From the NCBI RefSeq assembly GCF_004011695.2, contig NC_082412.1, forward strand, positions 1,860,001 to 1,924,000: a stretch of DNA of 64,000 nucleotides. The letters run 5' to 3'. Under the pieces are notes generated by a model. It did not search any database, had not been told where the DNA came from, and worked only from the letters and a program-made list of their open reading frames with translations. Origin of the DNA: Ascochyta rabiei. Lineage: Eukaryota > Ascomycota > Dothideomycetes > Pleosporales > Didymellaceae. Within the stretch, counting starts at the first letter, position 1. Each line of letters starts with the position of its first letter. Shown in pieces: positions 1-11,099 of this stretch. The position numbers and the translations under genes are program-made.

Positions 1-55
1 TGAGATTTCTTCCCAATCGCTGGGCCAAAGTCTGTACCACGGACAAGCTAGGCTC

Positions 56-2101
56 TCACCACTCATGTGTCCGTGAACTGCGATACGTTAGCCAAGTTAC
101 AGCGATCGTACACTTGTCTAGACACTCACTATAGGCTTCGCCAACCACAGCGAATTTGTCTTCTCTAGGCCGCAACACAATGGGGAAGTTGCAACCCGAG
201 ATAATGAAGATCACGTCGCCTGGTTGAGCAGCTTTTGGTCCGATCCCCAGGCGCCCATCTTGCGATACGAATAATCGGCGTTGCCGCATAATATTCCTGA
301 TGGTGGGTGCCCATCTATCGTCCTTGATTTTGCCGCCACCAGTAAGCGTCGTGAGTAGAATAGAGGCGACTTTTGATCCATCGGAGTGATTCCTCGCATA
401 GGACTCCTTGCGCTTTGTCTTCTCAGACACGAATTCGGATTGTAGGATGAAGTCAAAAGCCCGTTCTGTGAAGTCGTGATCTTGCAGTTCAGCAATATTC
501 GCGTCGCAAACCTCTGCGACTCTATCTAATCTCTTACTCAATACTGTCAGCACGCTCAATTCATTACTGAAGGAAGCGAAGACCTCAGAGTCTCCGGCTG
601 CTCGGTACCCATGTCCATTAAGCACCACCTTGTCCATAGATCCTGTGTAATAGAGCTTCATCATGAGATGTCGATTGACAAGCAAGCTTGGTTTGTTCGC
701 GGCGGTCTCGCATCGCCAGTCAGGCACCCAGGATGGTATGCCATCAGCACTATCGACACCGCTCGCAGCAAGCAAGATATCCATCTGACCCTGCTTGAAT
801 ATGATCTCTCGTGCAACTTCTCGGTACACCTGCTCCATTGACTTGCTATAGTCAGGTATCAGTGAGACATTCTCAGCCTCGCCGACCAAAGCCAGCATGG
901 CAAATACCTTATCCCTTGGATCTGTAGACTCGCGATCCCAGGTAGTCACGAGCAGTGTCGACAGCGTACTACCGTTGACTCTTGCCTTGGCAAGATTAAT
1001 CGCCAGTGTGTACCGTCGTCGCAGCGCTTCCCAATGCTGCCCTCTGTTCGTCCCTTTGACCGCATCTCCCATATTATCCCATGCCTCGGAGTAATCCATA
1101 GCTGTCCGAAACCTCTTCCATTTGATTGTGTGGTCGCCGCATTGCATCAATACTTTTGATGCACTCCATACTTCCTGCACAATCCATGTCCGGCCCCACC
1201 AAGGGCGAGCGAGTAAGTCATCCAAGGCCTGCCAGTGTGACTCCCATTCATTCTCGAAATATCGCATCCGAGAGTCGCGGGAGATGTCATCAAGTACGGG
1301 AAAGCCTGTAACGACAAAGTTGTTCTTTGTAGCTTCCGCGGTGGCGAGTGCGTTATGGTACTGGCGGAAGAAAGTCTGGTCTAGAAGTCGTTCCAAAAGT
1401 CCAACGGAGTAGTCAATCAGCCTCATCGCGATGGTCGGGCCTTTTTCCTTTTCCTGACTCCGGTCATGAGGAACTGTTTTATCAAGTGAGTACGTACTCG
1501 CATTCTCATTTTGTAAATCCGCTACTTCATCGATGTCGTTTGATGTCGAAGAAATTCTTTCAGTGAATGGCACGCGATGTTCTTCTTCTTCATCGGAGCT
1601 GGTGTCGCTAGCCACCCTGCCATGGCCTCTTTTCAGGATTCTTCGACCCGATTCTTTCTTGGCTGTAGCCATCATTTTCAAGAACTTCATAGCCTGATCG
1701 CTCGACTCTGTTGCTGGCCCGAGCCACACAACAACGCGCGTCGCCTTTTGGTAAATTCGCTTCATGATTGCGACCTGCTTACTTCGCTCTTCAACGTCTG
1801 CCTGATTGATGCAAATAGCATCGATCCAGATCTTGCGCTTTTGCTGCGCGTAACGAAGGTGCTCGAGCGCGATGTGCAGAGTAGAGCTGACCAAGAATGA
1901 AGAGCCATTCAGTGTGATGGACAGGTCATGATCAACCGGGCCCCAAGCGTACGACAAGCACTCGTATGTGAGATCCGAGTCCAAATCGGCATGCTCGAGC
2001 TCAAGTTTAACATCCGCTCCCCGCTCATCAGGAAGGATGCTGGCGAGGCGGATACAACCTGTCCCAGACAAAGCCCTGTATTGGAAGAGTGAAAACTCCA
2101 T
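56..2101 (-). CDS. HET-domain (heterokaryon incompatibility) protein, 681 aa
   Basis: Intact single-exon frame of 681 residues. The HET domain is clear: YECLSYAWG at residues 46-54, KIWIDAICINQ at 90-100, the ER..QV..M..IY stretch at 105-117, VVVWLG at 123-128 and RPWWGRTWIVQE at 299-310. DPRDKVFAMLAL (394-405) and IPSWVPDW (455-462) follow, as is usual in this family. HET proteins act in fungal allorecognition, where incompatible alleles trigger death of fused cells; the partner here is unknown. Unusual is a long insertion inside the domain (about 150-285) with an acidic run (SSDEEEE). The start is the first ATG, directly before the typical FSLFQYRAL opening. Nearly 1.4 kb of non-coding DNA lies upstream. 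Codon use is normal, without RIP damage. HET genes often number dozens per genome, so a specific locus name is not possible. Confidence 0.93.
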   Translation of the reverse strand: MEFSLFQYRALSGTGCIRLASILPDERGADVKLELEHADLDSDLTYECLSYAWGPVDHDLSITLNGSSFLVSSTLHIALEHLRYAQQKRKIWIDAICINQADVEERSKQVAIMKRIYQKATRVVVWLGPATESSDQAMKFLKMMATAKKESGRRILKRGHGRVASDTSSDEEEEHRVPFTERISSTSNDIDEVADLQNENASTYSLDKTVPHDRSQEKEKGPTIAMRLIDYSVGLLERLLDQTFFRQYHNALATAEATKNNFVVTGFPVLDDISRDSRMRYFENEWESHWQALDDLLARPWWGRTWIVQEVWSASKVLMQCGDHTIKWKRFRTAMDYSEAWDNMGDAVKGTNRGQHWEALRRRYTLAINLAKARVNGSTLSTLLVTTWDRESTDPRDKVFAMLALVGEAENVSLIPDYSKSMEQVYREVAREIIFKQGQMDILLAASGVDSADGIPSWVPDWRCETAANKPSLLVNRHLMMKLYYTGSMDKVVLNGHGYRAAGDSEVFASFSNELSVLTVLSKRLDRVAEVCDANIAELQDHDFTERAFDFILQSEFVSEKTKRKESYARNHSDGSKVASILLTTLTGGGKIKDDRWAPTIRNIMRQRRLFVSQDGRLGIGPKAAQPGDVIFIISGCNFPIVLRPREDKFAVVGEAYSECLDKCTIAVTWLTYRSSRTHEW

Positions 2102-3485
2102 AGCTAGGTAGCAGCGTTTAGAAACGTGGCTGCATTCACAGACAGGCGCGGTAGGTAGATAGCAGTGAGCTACTGGAAATATTGGTAAATAGGCCTGGAT
2201 TTTAACAGATCGCGAATCCTACAATGCCCTTCGCGTAGCTACCTAGTTCATTCTGTTCCTTGAGTAGCGGGGTAAGTGACAGGGGACCTCGCTCTATTCT
2301 CTTCCGAAATATCCGCCGGGTAAATTCACTACTTAGGCCCATCTCCCATCTCCCATTTCCGATCTCATCTCTCCTATCTCGTCTCTTTTATCTCACCTCT
2401 CCCATCTTATCTTATTTTATCCCTTACATCTTGCATCTCTGCGTACAGATAGATCAACAGTAATAAGATACTAATATAATATAAAGTTTCTGTCCCAGTG
2501 CTAAATACCTGCCGTCCAGGAATAATTTACACCCCCTGTGCGGTGTAAACGAGGGGCTAAATGCGGTGATATCTACCCGATAGTAAAGCGGTGTTTTTTT
2601 TAACCAGATTTTGTACCGCAGTGAATACTAAGACCACCAATTAGGGTTATGGTTTGATTCCTTAGTAGCTTCTAAAAGTTTGGATTACTCTGCTATGCGA
2701 AGTAGAGCCAATAGTAACTAGTGAAAGCTAACTACGCTACAGATGGTTATTACACATATCAAAAATTGTAGATAGCCTGCAAATAGAAGAAGATTAAGAT
2801 TGAACAGGTGTTTCCTGAACAATGCTGTCTAACATACATAATGTGGTGTTACATTATAGCCGAGCCCATCGGCTTGTGGTTTGAACTTCGTGTTGGTCTT
2901 TGAGAATTAATCATCTGCTATTAAGTCTAGTACATGGTGTAAGAGGCCTTTCTTTAACGCCTATACGTCTGGTGCATAGGGCCAATTGGAGGATTAAGTC
3001 TCGTTAGGCGACAGTACCACGTTGGCGGCTCATAGAAGATTTAAGCTGAGTGTCTTTTTGTGTCCAACACTGACGTTGCTACGATCACCGTTCCCGGCAC
3101 CTGCGGCTATACTCTTACGCGCCCACTTTAAACAAAAGAGATCTGGCTAGATTCACCAATCTCAGGATTGAAAAACTATAATGAGAATTTACAGGATTAA
3201 AAGCATTATGCAAATAATGACAAAAACAAGAGACTAATAAGTCCTCTGATGGTACGAAGTTCTCGGAGATAAACAATACAGAGCGAAAGTTAGAGATAGA
3301 AACCCGCTTTGCTTAATCGCTACGCTGCTAAATCTTTCTGCCCTAAACAGTACATGGCACCCTCTCCATACGACAACATACAACCTGCATTCTCGCTATC
3401 ATATACGCATCCCTACTACAAAAGCATATCGCCATAAAGTACAAAGGCGTCCAGTGACGTAGCTGACGGATAGTGGCGGACTTTT
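2102..3485. other. Intergenic region upstream of HET gene
   Basis: No gene seen on either strand. It must hold the promoter of the minus-strand HET gene (left end) and the 3' flank of the transporter gene (right end). A pyrimidine-rich tract lies at 2337-2443. A short hairpin sits at 2526-2549 (arms TTTACACC and GGTGTAAA, 8-nt loop). The part from about 2460 to 3300 is more AT-rich than the genes, but no terminal repeats or TSD were found. Confidence 0.6.
2337..2443 (+). repeat. Pyrimidine-rich imperfect (ATCTC)n tract
   Basis: About 107 bases made of imperfect repeats such as CATCTCC, TATCTC and TTATC, nearly free of purines other than A. It lies 240-340 bp upstream of the HET start codon, so on the gene's strand it is a polypurine tract. 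Fungal promoters often hold CT-rich blocks, but no role is shown here. Confidence 0.7.
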
Positions 3486-5283
3486 TTATGTCTTCTCCAC
3501 GTGCACGTGAGCCTCTTTGGTGCTGTCAGAGCGGTTGCTCAAGCCTTTGCCATCGATGTCAATGTCAGCAACCTCTGCGTTTTTGCCGTCAAAGATGCGG
3601 GCAATTTCCTCGAGAGTTGGGCCACTAGAGGGAAAGTCAGCTTCAACTCAAACTGGCGAGGACAAAAAGCGACTTACCGAGTCTCGACATAGAAGTAGTA
3701 AACCCAGACCAACTCGAGAAGAACCCAGCCGGCATAGCAGGCAAACAGTTTCCAATTTTGCTTGTACCAGCCGCCACCCTCGGAGATGGGGATGGGGTTA
3801 ACGTAGTTGTTGATGGTAAGAGCGACTTGAACAGAGAGATTCATAATGAACACACCCTTGGCGCGGAGCTTGTAGGGCAGAATCTCGACAGTGTAGGCAA
3901 CCAGGAGACCAGACCATGCCAGAGAGTAAGAGACACCGTGCAGCCAGACAAAGACAATATTGATGTAGCCAACGGCAATTTTATCCTTCAGGGCATATTG
4001 CTGACCAGTGATAGTGGCGCAAATCAAGAAAACAAGCATACCGGCGGTGCTATTAGAAGTGAGTCCATTTCCTGAATAGAGCGAATGTGCAAACTTACGC
4101 AGCGAGGAAAAGCGGGCGTCTGCCAACACGGTCGACCAACAAGGCGCATGAGATGGAGACGAACAGAGAGAGGACCTTGTTTCCTGCGTCCAAACCCAGC
4201 TTGTCAGTCTGGCTAGTGATACCGGCACCTTCATAGATAATACCAGCATAGTAGCTGACGAGAGCATTGCCAGACCACTGAGAAAAGAGTCCGAGTGAGA
4301 TGATAATCAGTAGCCGCTTGCGGTTACCCTTAGTCTTGATGAAATCCATGTATGAGGAGGTCTTCTGGTGCAAGAACTCTATACGGATAGTCTCCTTCAT
4401 TTCAGCATACTCAAACATGACAGTGGCGTCGCTATCATTACCGTCAGCGTGGTAGTGGGAGAGCATGTGGAGCGCCTCGTCGTTTCTGTCCTTGGACAGC
4501 AGCCAACGTGGGGACCTAGAAGTCAAAGTTAGTCAATCGCAAAACATTTGATGATATGAGAAACACTTACTCAGGAATCCAGAAGATGAATACGAGCTGG
4601 ATGACGGAGAAGATACCTTGAATGAGTGTCGGGATTCTCCAGGACCAGGTGCTGTTGATGTGCTGTGTGCCAAAAGCCAACCAACCACAGATCAGGGCAC
4701 CAAGATTCCACAAGCAATTGTAGATGGTGGTGATCCTGGCTCTATGCTGAGGATGCGCGATTTCGGTAATAAGCATAGGGCAGGAAAGTTGAGCCATGGA
4801 GTTGCCAAACCCCATGAAGAAACGGGCGCCCTCATACTGTGGGCGGCTCATAGAGGCGGTCTGAACGGCGGCAGCAATGACCATGACGATGCAACCAACA
4901 GTGATGGGGGTTTTGCGCCCAAATTTATCGCTGAGCCAAGGTACGATGGGGAGAGAGACGATGGAACCGATCGAGTACATGGCGCTGAGACGACCCAACG
5001 TATCCTCCGTAGGGTGACCCATCGTCACCTTCCAGGAGTCGAGGAGCTGAGAAGTGTTCATGAGAGATCTTCGCACAGTCAGCACTGGAGCTTCTCTTGT
5101 TATAGGCCCCAGAACTTACCCATCATAACCGGTGGTGGCCGAGCAGACGCAAAGAATGATGCAGTAAAAGTAGAGCTTTCGCATATTGGGTGACTTGGTC
5201 CATGACACTGATGGAAGCTCAGGCGCAGCTTCCTGTGCCTCGACCAAATTGGTCTGGTTGGGACGTTCGAAATGGGGACTCAT
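3486..5283 (-). CDS. MFS sugar (lactose permease/hexose-like) transporter, 529 aa, five exons
   Basis: Join complement(5283-5120, 5068-4571, 4515-4099, 4049-3678, 3624-3486): 1590 nt, 529 residues plus TAA. The four introns are 51, 55, 49 and 53 bp, all with GTAAGT donors and AG acceptors, and every phase fits. Family marks of sugar-porter MFS proteins are GYDGS (52-56, codon split by intron 1), DKFGRK (102-107), PESPRWL (split by intron 2), DRVGRR (349-354) and a VETRGPTLEEI tail matching the PETKG motif (split by intron 4). Length and about twelve expected membrane segments suit a plasma-membrane proton/sugar symporter of the fungal lactose-permease type. The substrate cannot be told from sequence. 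The start MSPHFERPNQ precedes a hydrophilic N-terminus of normal size. No damage is seen. Confidence 0.92.
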
Positions 5284-6720
5284 TGCGGGTAGTGTTGACC
5301 GACTGTTCCAGCGGCCGACGACAGATGCAAGGCAAAAGTGGAGTGGATACTAGGGAAGGAATGTAGCACAGGGAAAACGTGTGAGTCCTTATATGCCAGT
5401 CCAGGTATCCATGCAAGTGCATATTCCCATGCGAGTCCGTATGTGCGGGCCGCTCAGCAGAAGATGGCAAAGGATGGGGTGGATATTATCGCAATTAGGC
5501 TGATGTCCTGCCATATCAGATCAAGGGCGACTCCTTTGATTGGGGGAATACTGTGTGCGGCCAAGCCACCAACGCTTCTAGAAGTATTGGACCGGAACCG
5601 ACCCCGGATTCCCGGGTGGAGAAGCTGCTCCTGTGAACAGGCCAGGACCGACGGGCGAAGGTACTCTGAATTAGTTGTCTCTACACTCCCTTTGCACCTT
5701 TCTGTAGTAGAGACAGAGCAGTTTTACGCATGAATTGATATTCTACTTTTAAAGTTACTTCTACTTGTCTACGCTAAAGTCCGTGCGACAGCGTTGTGCA
5801 GGCGTGGGTAAAGATGTCGGTGAATGCGTAGGCGCGCTTGTCCCTGTGGTACGCTGATTGGCCGAGGCTGGTATTTCGCACAACACCTAAAACTCTGTCC
5901 TAGCCGCGTTCCGAACCTCTCACGTTTATCTTGGGCTTGGTGGACGATGATGGTCCAATGGGTAGCACGATCCCTTTGACAACCTGATCGCTTGGGATGG
6001 ATGCATGGTCAACGAACTCCGCGATCGGTATGATCACCGCACGTTATACCGGTAGCAGCCCGCAACATGGCCTAGTCGCTGCCTAGCTACACGCTAATGA
6101 GCGCTTTCTTAGGCTGATGTCTATGTGTATTCCCCAGGATTCATAACAGGAAAAAACGTACAAGAACAAGCCTTGATCAACACTGACCAATCAAAGCTTA
6201 TGTACAGCCTTCCACACTGATGCAGGGCTCGGCTGCAACAAAGCTGACTGAAAATTTGAACAGCTGCAAAAGACTTCTTTGCCGTTGGCTGGGATAACAT
6301 GGGTGATACCGCTGCAGCAGAGACGGACCATTGAAATTGTCGGCTTTTGCGTCATTCCCACACCGTGCAGCGTATGATAAAGCGTGCGGTTACGCATGTT
6401 GATGCAGGCTGCCACCTCCTACAGATGTCCAACTCACGCCGGGGGTCTACAAAATTAGACATGAGCATTTGAACGGAGGTCTAACCTCCAACGAGCGACT
6501 GTTCAATCCATATACGTCAAAATCGTTCACCCCTCGAAGCAACCATTTAAGGCAATCTCGCCACTGTTCGTGGCTTCACCGCCTCTATCTCCTGTTGGGA
6601 TAATCGCAAAGACTGTATTCTGCGAGACTTCGTTCACTTCTGACATGACCAATCAATTCACATTCCGACTCCGTGCAATTCCTTCATGCACCTTTGGAAG
6701 AGGTTCTGTCAGGACTTCTG
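5284..6720. other. Intergenic DNA, transporter promoter side
   Basis: Balanced base composition; no convincing gene. The left part should hold the transporter promoter. Short open frames here (for example 6191-6415 minus and 5338-5733 plus) show no recognisable protein features. Unmutated sequence ends near 6720. Confidence 0.5.
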
Positions 6721-7588
6721 CTAAGGTAAGATGGTAACCTACTAGTATGTGTCACAACCTACTAGTAGATTCTATCAACCTTAGTAGAACCTTCCTTTAC
6801 TTGCCTTTACTTTCACTTGCAGAGAGCACAGGCCTTACTACTATAAGTAGGTCTCTCTCTCTACCCTCTTGTAGCTTGCGGTCTGCTATTTTGTTCACTG
6901 TAACGACATAGGATAATAGAAGTCTCTAATAGGCGTGGGTATCCGCTACAAGGTGTATAGGAGCACTAGGATAGTTTACACAGAGAATTGTTCTATTCCT
7001 ATAGGTCTTGTACAAAAGAATACTTAAGAACTAGCTATTTATACCTGTTAACCTTGTGCCTTTTATACCTTATAAGAGTTAGAAAAAATTAGAGTACTAG
7101 CCTAGGTGTGGGGTGGACACAGATGTAACAGCACTAAGTTAGTAATAGGTTAGTAAGGAATTAGACAGGGCTTTAGAAGGACTAGTATATTACACTACCC
7201 TTATTCTATATAGGTAGATTATGCTAGATATACATAAAGAGTCTATAATAATATTATCTAGCAGTACTTTACCTATTTAGCGTTATTTTAAGGTATAAGT
7301 AGCTTATTATTATATTGCTTTATTTTATATTCTAATTTTTATCTAAGGTAAAAGACTACTTTTCTTACCTGCAACATTATTGCCTAGTTTTAAGGTAATA
7401 ATAAGCTATTTTCTTTATTATTTAGTACGCTATCTGTTTAATATTATTATTATTATCTAGGCGCGTTGTGTGTGTATATAAACAGAAAATTCTTACACCT
7501 TTCCTTACTCTAATAGACACTATTTCTTGCTATAAGTATACCTGCTACGCTGCCTTATATTCTTACTAATAATTATAGGTTTGTTACT
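6721..7588. other. Left edge of the RIP-affected AT-rich block
   Basis: Base composition changes abruptly: CA and TG become scarce while TA, TAG and TAA abound. No frame, terminal repeat or partner could be assigned. A TGTCACAACC at 6757 resembles an LTR start and the phrase CCTACTAGTA occurs twice close by (about 6738 and 6766), but no second LTR was found. The stretch is interrupted at TA 7589-7590 by element T1 and probably continues at 16216. Confidence 0.45.
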
Positions 7589-7590
7589 TA

Positions 7591-7647
7591 ACGTATTCAA
7601 CAGGTGAGTCGGCCACACGGGCGAGTCGGCCACTCTGCTAAGACTAC
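7591..7647 (+). repeat. T1 left terminal inverted repeat
   Basis: Begins ACGTATTCAACAGG. After that comes a tandem pair of a roughly 16-bp motif containing GAGTCGGCCAC, a probable double binding site for the HTH domains of the transposase. Unlike the interior it keeps many CG and CA dinucleotides. Confidence 0.85.
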
Positions 7648-7671
7648 ACCAACATTCTACCTTATAACGCG

Positions 7672-9324
7672 ATGACTTAACAACAACATAAACCTACGCC
7701 CTTAAAAGAGGCTATAATACAGCTTGCGCTCTAGGCACTTAAACAAGACGCGAACCTTACTATATAACACGCTGCAGCTATATACAACGCGCCTCGCAGC
7801 ACACTACGCAATTAATACACAGAACAACCTGCATAAGCTAATTATACGCTAAGTTAACAGAATATAGATTAGACTAAAGAGGATATAATTACTAAGTACA
7901 TTCTTAAGCTAGATGCATAAGGATTTGCCTCTTAGCTAGCTACTGTAGCTAATATAGCTAATTCTTTGCGTGCTAAGCGTAATATAGGCTATGTTAGCAT
8001 AAACTAGCCTAATATATTTGTTAATCGCCGCCCTAACCTTAAAGTAAAGTTTAATTGTAAGTACGACTGTAAGAGAGCCCTCTATAAGGATCTAGAGATT
8101 ATATAAGGCTGGTTTAGGCTTATAGTAAATGTTAAAGCTAAGTATAGCATCTAGGATAATAATACGTATAACTTTAATAAGACAGGCTTTATAATAGGCT
8201 AGATATCCGCAGAAGTAGTTGTTATAGGTTTAGAGCGTTAAGGACAGCTAAAGGCAGTGTAGCAGGGCAATTAAGAGTAGATAACAGTTATACAGGGCAT
8301 TAATAGCATAGGGTAGGCTATTCCACCCTTTATTATCTTTAAAGGCTGTAACTACCTCTCTGCCTGGTACAAAGAGGATAATCTGCCCCATAATTAGGTT
8401 ATTAGAGTCTCTAAGAACGGATAGACTACTAACAAGCTTAGTCTAGACTAGTTAAAGCACTTTAATGCCTATACAAAGACGCGCACCTAAGGAGTGTACT
8501 AGCTGCTCCTTATTAATAGCTACAAGAGCTACAACTCCCTTAACTTCTAACAATACTGTAAGGAAGCAAACATTATTATACTATATATGCCTCTACACTT
8601 ATCTTACCTCTTATAACTACTAGATGTAGGTTATTTTGCCTCTCTAAAGAAGGTATATAGGCGCTAAGCTAAGAATCTTATACATAACTACATTACCTAT
8701 ATTACTAAAACTAAGTTCCTATTATACTTTATAGGCGCCTATAAGGAGATATTTACTTCTAGCAATATCTAAGGAGGCTTCTAAGGCGCTGGAATAGTCC
8801 CCTTTAACCCAGAACGGGTTATAATAGGTCTTGATGTCCGCCTACATACCCTACCGCTACCTACTATAGAAGATAAGCCCTGGCAGTCCTAAACCCCAAG
8901 CACTACCCTGCAATTAGGGTCGCAATTAACGCTGGTTTAAGAAAGGATTCAAAGGCATGCAAGCAGCTTACCAACTTTAATAGTTAAGGCCTTTAAAAAG
9001 CTTACTAAAGGCGCAGCTATAGTAGCGCATAAGCTAGTGTTAGCTTAAAGGGAGATTACTAGGCTTCAAGCAGCAAATAAGGCTGCTACGCGACGTAGAT
9101 CGCATAAAAGAAAGCAGTTACAGCAGGAGAGAGTCCTAACAGCTAAAGAAGGCCTTTAATTAACTACTCTAACTAAGTTTAGGGCGCGTAGTAATGGTAA
9201 GAAGGTAAGGAAGCAAGTACGTGTTAAAGGAGGTAAGGTAACCTAAAGACGCTATAAAAAGTGCTACAATATAGGGCATAACTCACGCACGTGTAAAAAG
9301 CCTAAAGAAGGTGTTACTAAATAA
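7672..9324 (+). pseudogene. T1 transposase (DDE, CENP-B/Psq HTH), RIP-inactivated
   Basis: From ATG 7672 to TAA 9322 there are exactly 550 codons plus stop without any frameshift. The many internal stops are TAG/TAA at CAG, CAA or TGG positions. Read through them, the order is an N-terminal Psq/CENP-B helix-turn-helix region, a DDE_1-type core, and a basic C-terminus ending in a CCHC-like knuckle (KKCYNIGHNSRTCKK). Two catalytic aspartates read Asn (NFNKTGF and IINSYKSYN), while the third is kept as LLDVGYF. It is the same gene as 48585-50240 (551 codons). The enzyme would cut and paste the element at TA sites; this copy cannot be active. Confidence 0.9.
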
Positions 9325-9340
9325 TATTATATACTGTACT

Positions 9341-9526
9341 TGTTAAGGGTTAAAGTAGCCTTCTAACAAGTATGCATTTGTCCTATACTACAGAAGCAGA
9401 AAGATGAGAGAGAAAGACAGATTGCCTCTTCTTGTACAAGATATAGCAAGATGCCAAGCTGTGCTCTATAATCACGTGCGTGGGTTCAGTGCGTAGTCTT
9501 GTACACTCAGGGCTTAGCCTATTATA
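9341..9526 (-). repeat. R1 3' LTR
   Basis: 186 bp; TGTTAAGGG at its plus-strand left end. It aligns without gaps to 15910-16095. The plus-strand right end reads CTATTATA where the other LTR has CTATTACA, restoring TG...CA termini. The polypurine tract lies next to it at about 9527-9545. Confidence 0.9.
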
Positions 9527-10031
9527 ATACCCCTCTTCTTTACTTTAACGCTTTTGCTTGTACGTAAAACTTAGAGCAGTAACATAACAGCAAAGTAGTT
9601 ACCTAGAGGCTACTGTTCTTAAAACAAGGCACAGCGTCTAAATTAGGTAATCCAGATTTTGCTGTAGGGCTGTGATCTTGTTGTGTGCGTGCTCCTTTAC
9701 TTGCACTTGTACGGCACTAGCTAATTACAGTCTGTTTGTATACAGCTTTAGCACTAACAGCAGTCCTAAATTGTTATATTGCCTTATCTTATAACTTAAC
9801 TTGCAATTGCTCTCCTGTATAGTAACTGTTAGTCTGTCAACTTTACCTTAAGACCTCTATAGCCTTAGTGGGGGTATATAGGTCTAAGTCTCCTATATAA
9901 ACTGTACAGACCCCTCTCTAGAGGCTCTTCTCTTTCTTTACCTTACACTTAACTTATTAATTATTCTATAGGTTTTGTACGCTTTTCTAGAAGTCTTTCT
10001 TTTTAACAATCTTCTACTCCTGTATGTTGTT
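9527..10031. other. R1 region between 3' LTR and accessory gene
   Basis: About 500 bp without a pol frame. It should hold the polypurine tract (left end) and, if the plus-strand gene was ever expressed, its promoter and leader. A possible leader intron end with a TTATTAATTATTCTATAG-type acceptor is seen near 9973. Nothing else is recognised. Confidence 0.4.
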
Positions 10032-10835
10032 ATGTCTGCTCCTGCTTGCGGTATGTAGGGTCCTAGTGGCCAGCCAGGTAGTGGTCTCAACCATCTTTAA
10101 GGTTCCACTGGTGGCTCTGTAAACAGCACTCACTCTGCTGCCTTTAACCACCTTATTAATGTTGCTTACTAGCTTGTTACTTGTATAACTGCTAGAAGTG
10201 TTATCCCAGCTAATATTAACATTCCTTAAGGTCCTGCCAACTTTAACTAGCACTACACTGTGTGGTACATTATAGACAAGGCTGTTGCTAATAAGATCTG
10301 CCAGATTCTTGCGTTTGCTCCTGTATAGTGCTCTTCTTTTTATAGTCTTTTCCTTTGCTAACACTCTGTGCAGATCAATATCTGTTGTGTCGCTGACTAC
10401 TTCCTCTGTCCTTGCAACTAGTCCCTGTACAACGCCGTTTTTGGTACTAGTGTCTGCGATTACTCCCCTGTTGTCGCTCGTACGACCGTTCACGCTCGCC
10501 AGCTGCTTACCCAGCGCCCCTCCTACCTTAAGGCTTTTGTTATTTACTCCTGTAGTGCTGTTAACCTTACTAGTTATACCAACAACTGCGCTGCTGCCGT
10601 CTAAGGTAAGAAGACATTTACAGCTTTCCTTAGCTACATGTCTATTAGTAGAGAGTAGAATAGGGCTTGCTCTAACTGTGTGTGGAGTGATAGTGGTGCT
10701 TGATGCTGCTTCGCCAACCCTTGTACGGGTACTTCCTCTGAGTCCACCAACGGTGCTTCTGGTGCCTCTGGTTGTTCTGGCGGACGGGCTGTCGTTGCTC
10801 CAGTAGAGGAGGGACACTTCAGCAATGCTGAGTAG
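10032..10835 (+). pseudogene. Antisense accessory gene of R1, unrecognised Cys-rich protein, RIP-broken
   Basis: From ATG 10032 a single plus-strand frame runs 267 codons to TAG 10833. It opens MSAPACGM and is broken by about a dozen TAG/TAA codons that all fit CAG/CAA, plus one TGA fitting CGA. Codons end mostly in T or C, as in real fungal genes. The product is rich in Cys, Ser and Gly, with a Ser/Gly-rich tail, no clear signal peptide and no domain I recognise. The frame stays open, with only CAR-type stops, to about 11030, so the TAG at 10833 may itself be a mutated Gln codon. The gene is antisense to gag-pol and lies between pol and the 3' LTR. Its Y-ending codons explain the long empty reverse frame at 10014-10817. 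Confidence 0.65.
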
Positions 10836-11099
10836 GCTCTTAGTAGTGTGTGTGGTCCTTCTGTACAGTTACTGTTCGCAATATAGGTAAGGTTCTTCCT
10901 CTAGTTTCTGGCTAGTCTTCCTGTAGGTAGCCGTACATCTCTTGTATAAGCCATCCAACTTTTATAGGCTTCAGTATTAATAATATTAGCTCTTGGCTCC
11001 TAAGTTAGAGCTTTATAGCCTGCCTACTTAACTTAATATTATAGTTAATTATTCTATACACGTTTATTAATAATACCTTTAATAAGGTATTCTAGGTGT

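Noticed and set aside
2500..2620. Possible hAT element starting CAGTGCTAAATACC
   Set aside because: No matching inverted end or 8-bp duplication found; only a small hairpin is present.
3501..3801. Plus-strand open frames over the transporter
   Set aside because: Antisense to well supported exons 4 and 5 with matching splice phases.
10285..10806. 173-codon hydrophobic plus-strand frame
   Set aside because: Off-frame shadow of the gene starting at 10032; Leu/Ser/Val-rich because of frame shift, not a membrane protein.
10014..10817. 267-codon open frame on the minus strand
   Set aside because: In codon register with the plus-strand accessory gene; open because plus codons end in T or C. Product is Ser/Thr/Arg-rich without protein-like features.
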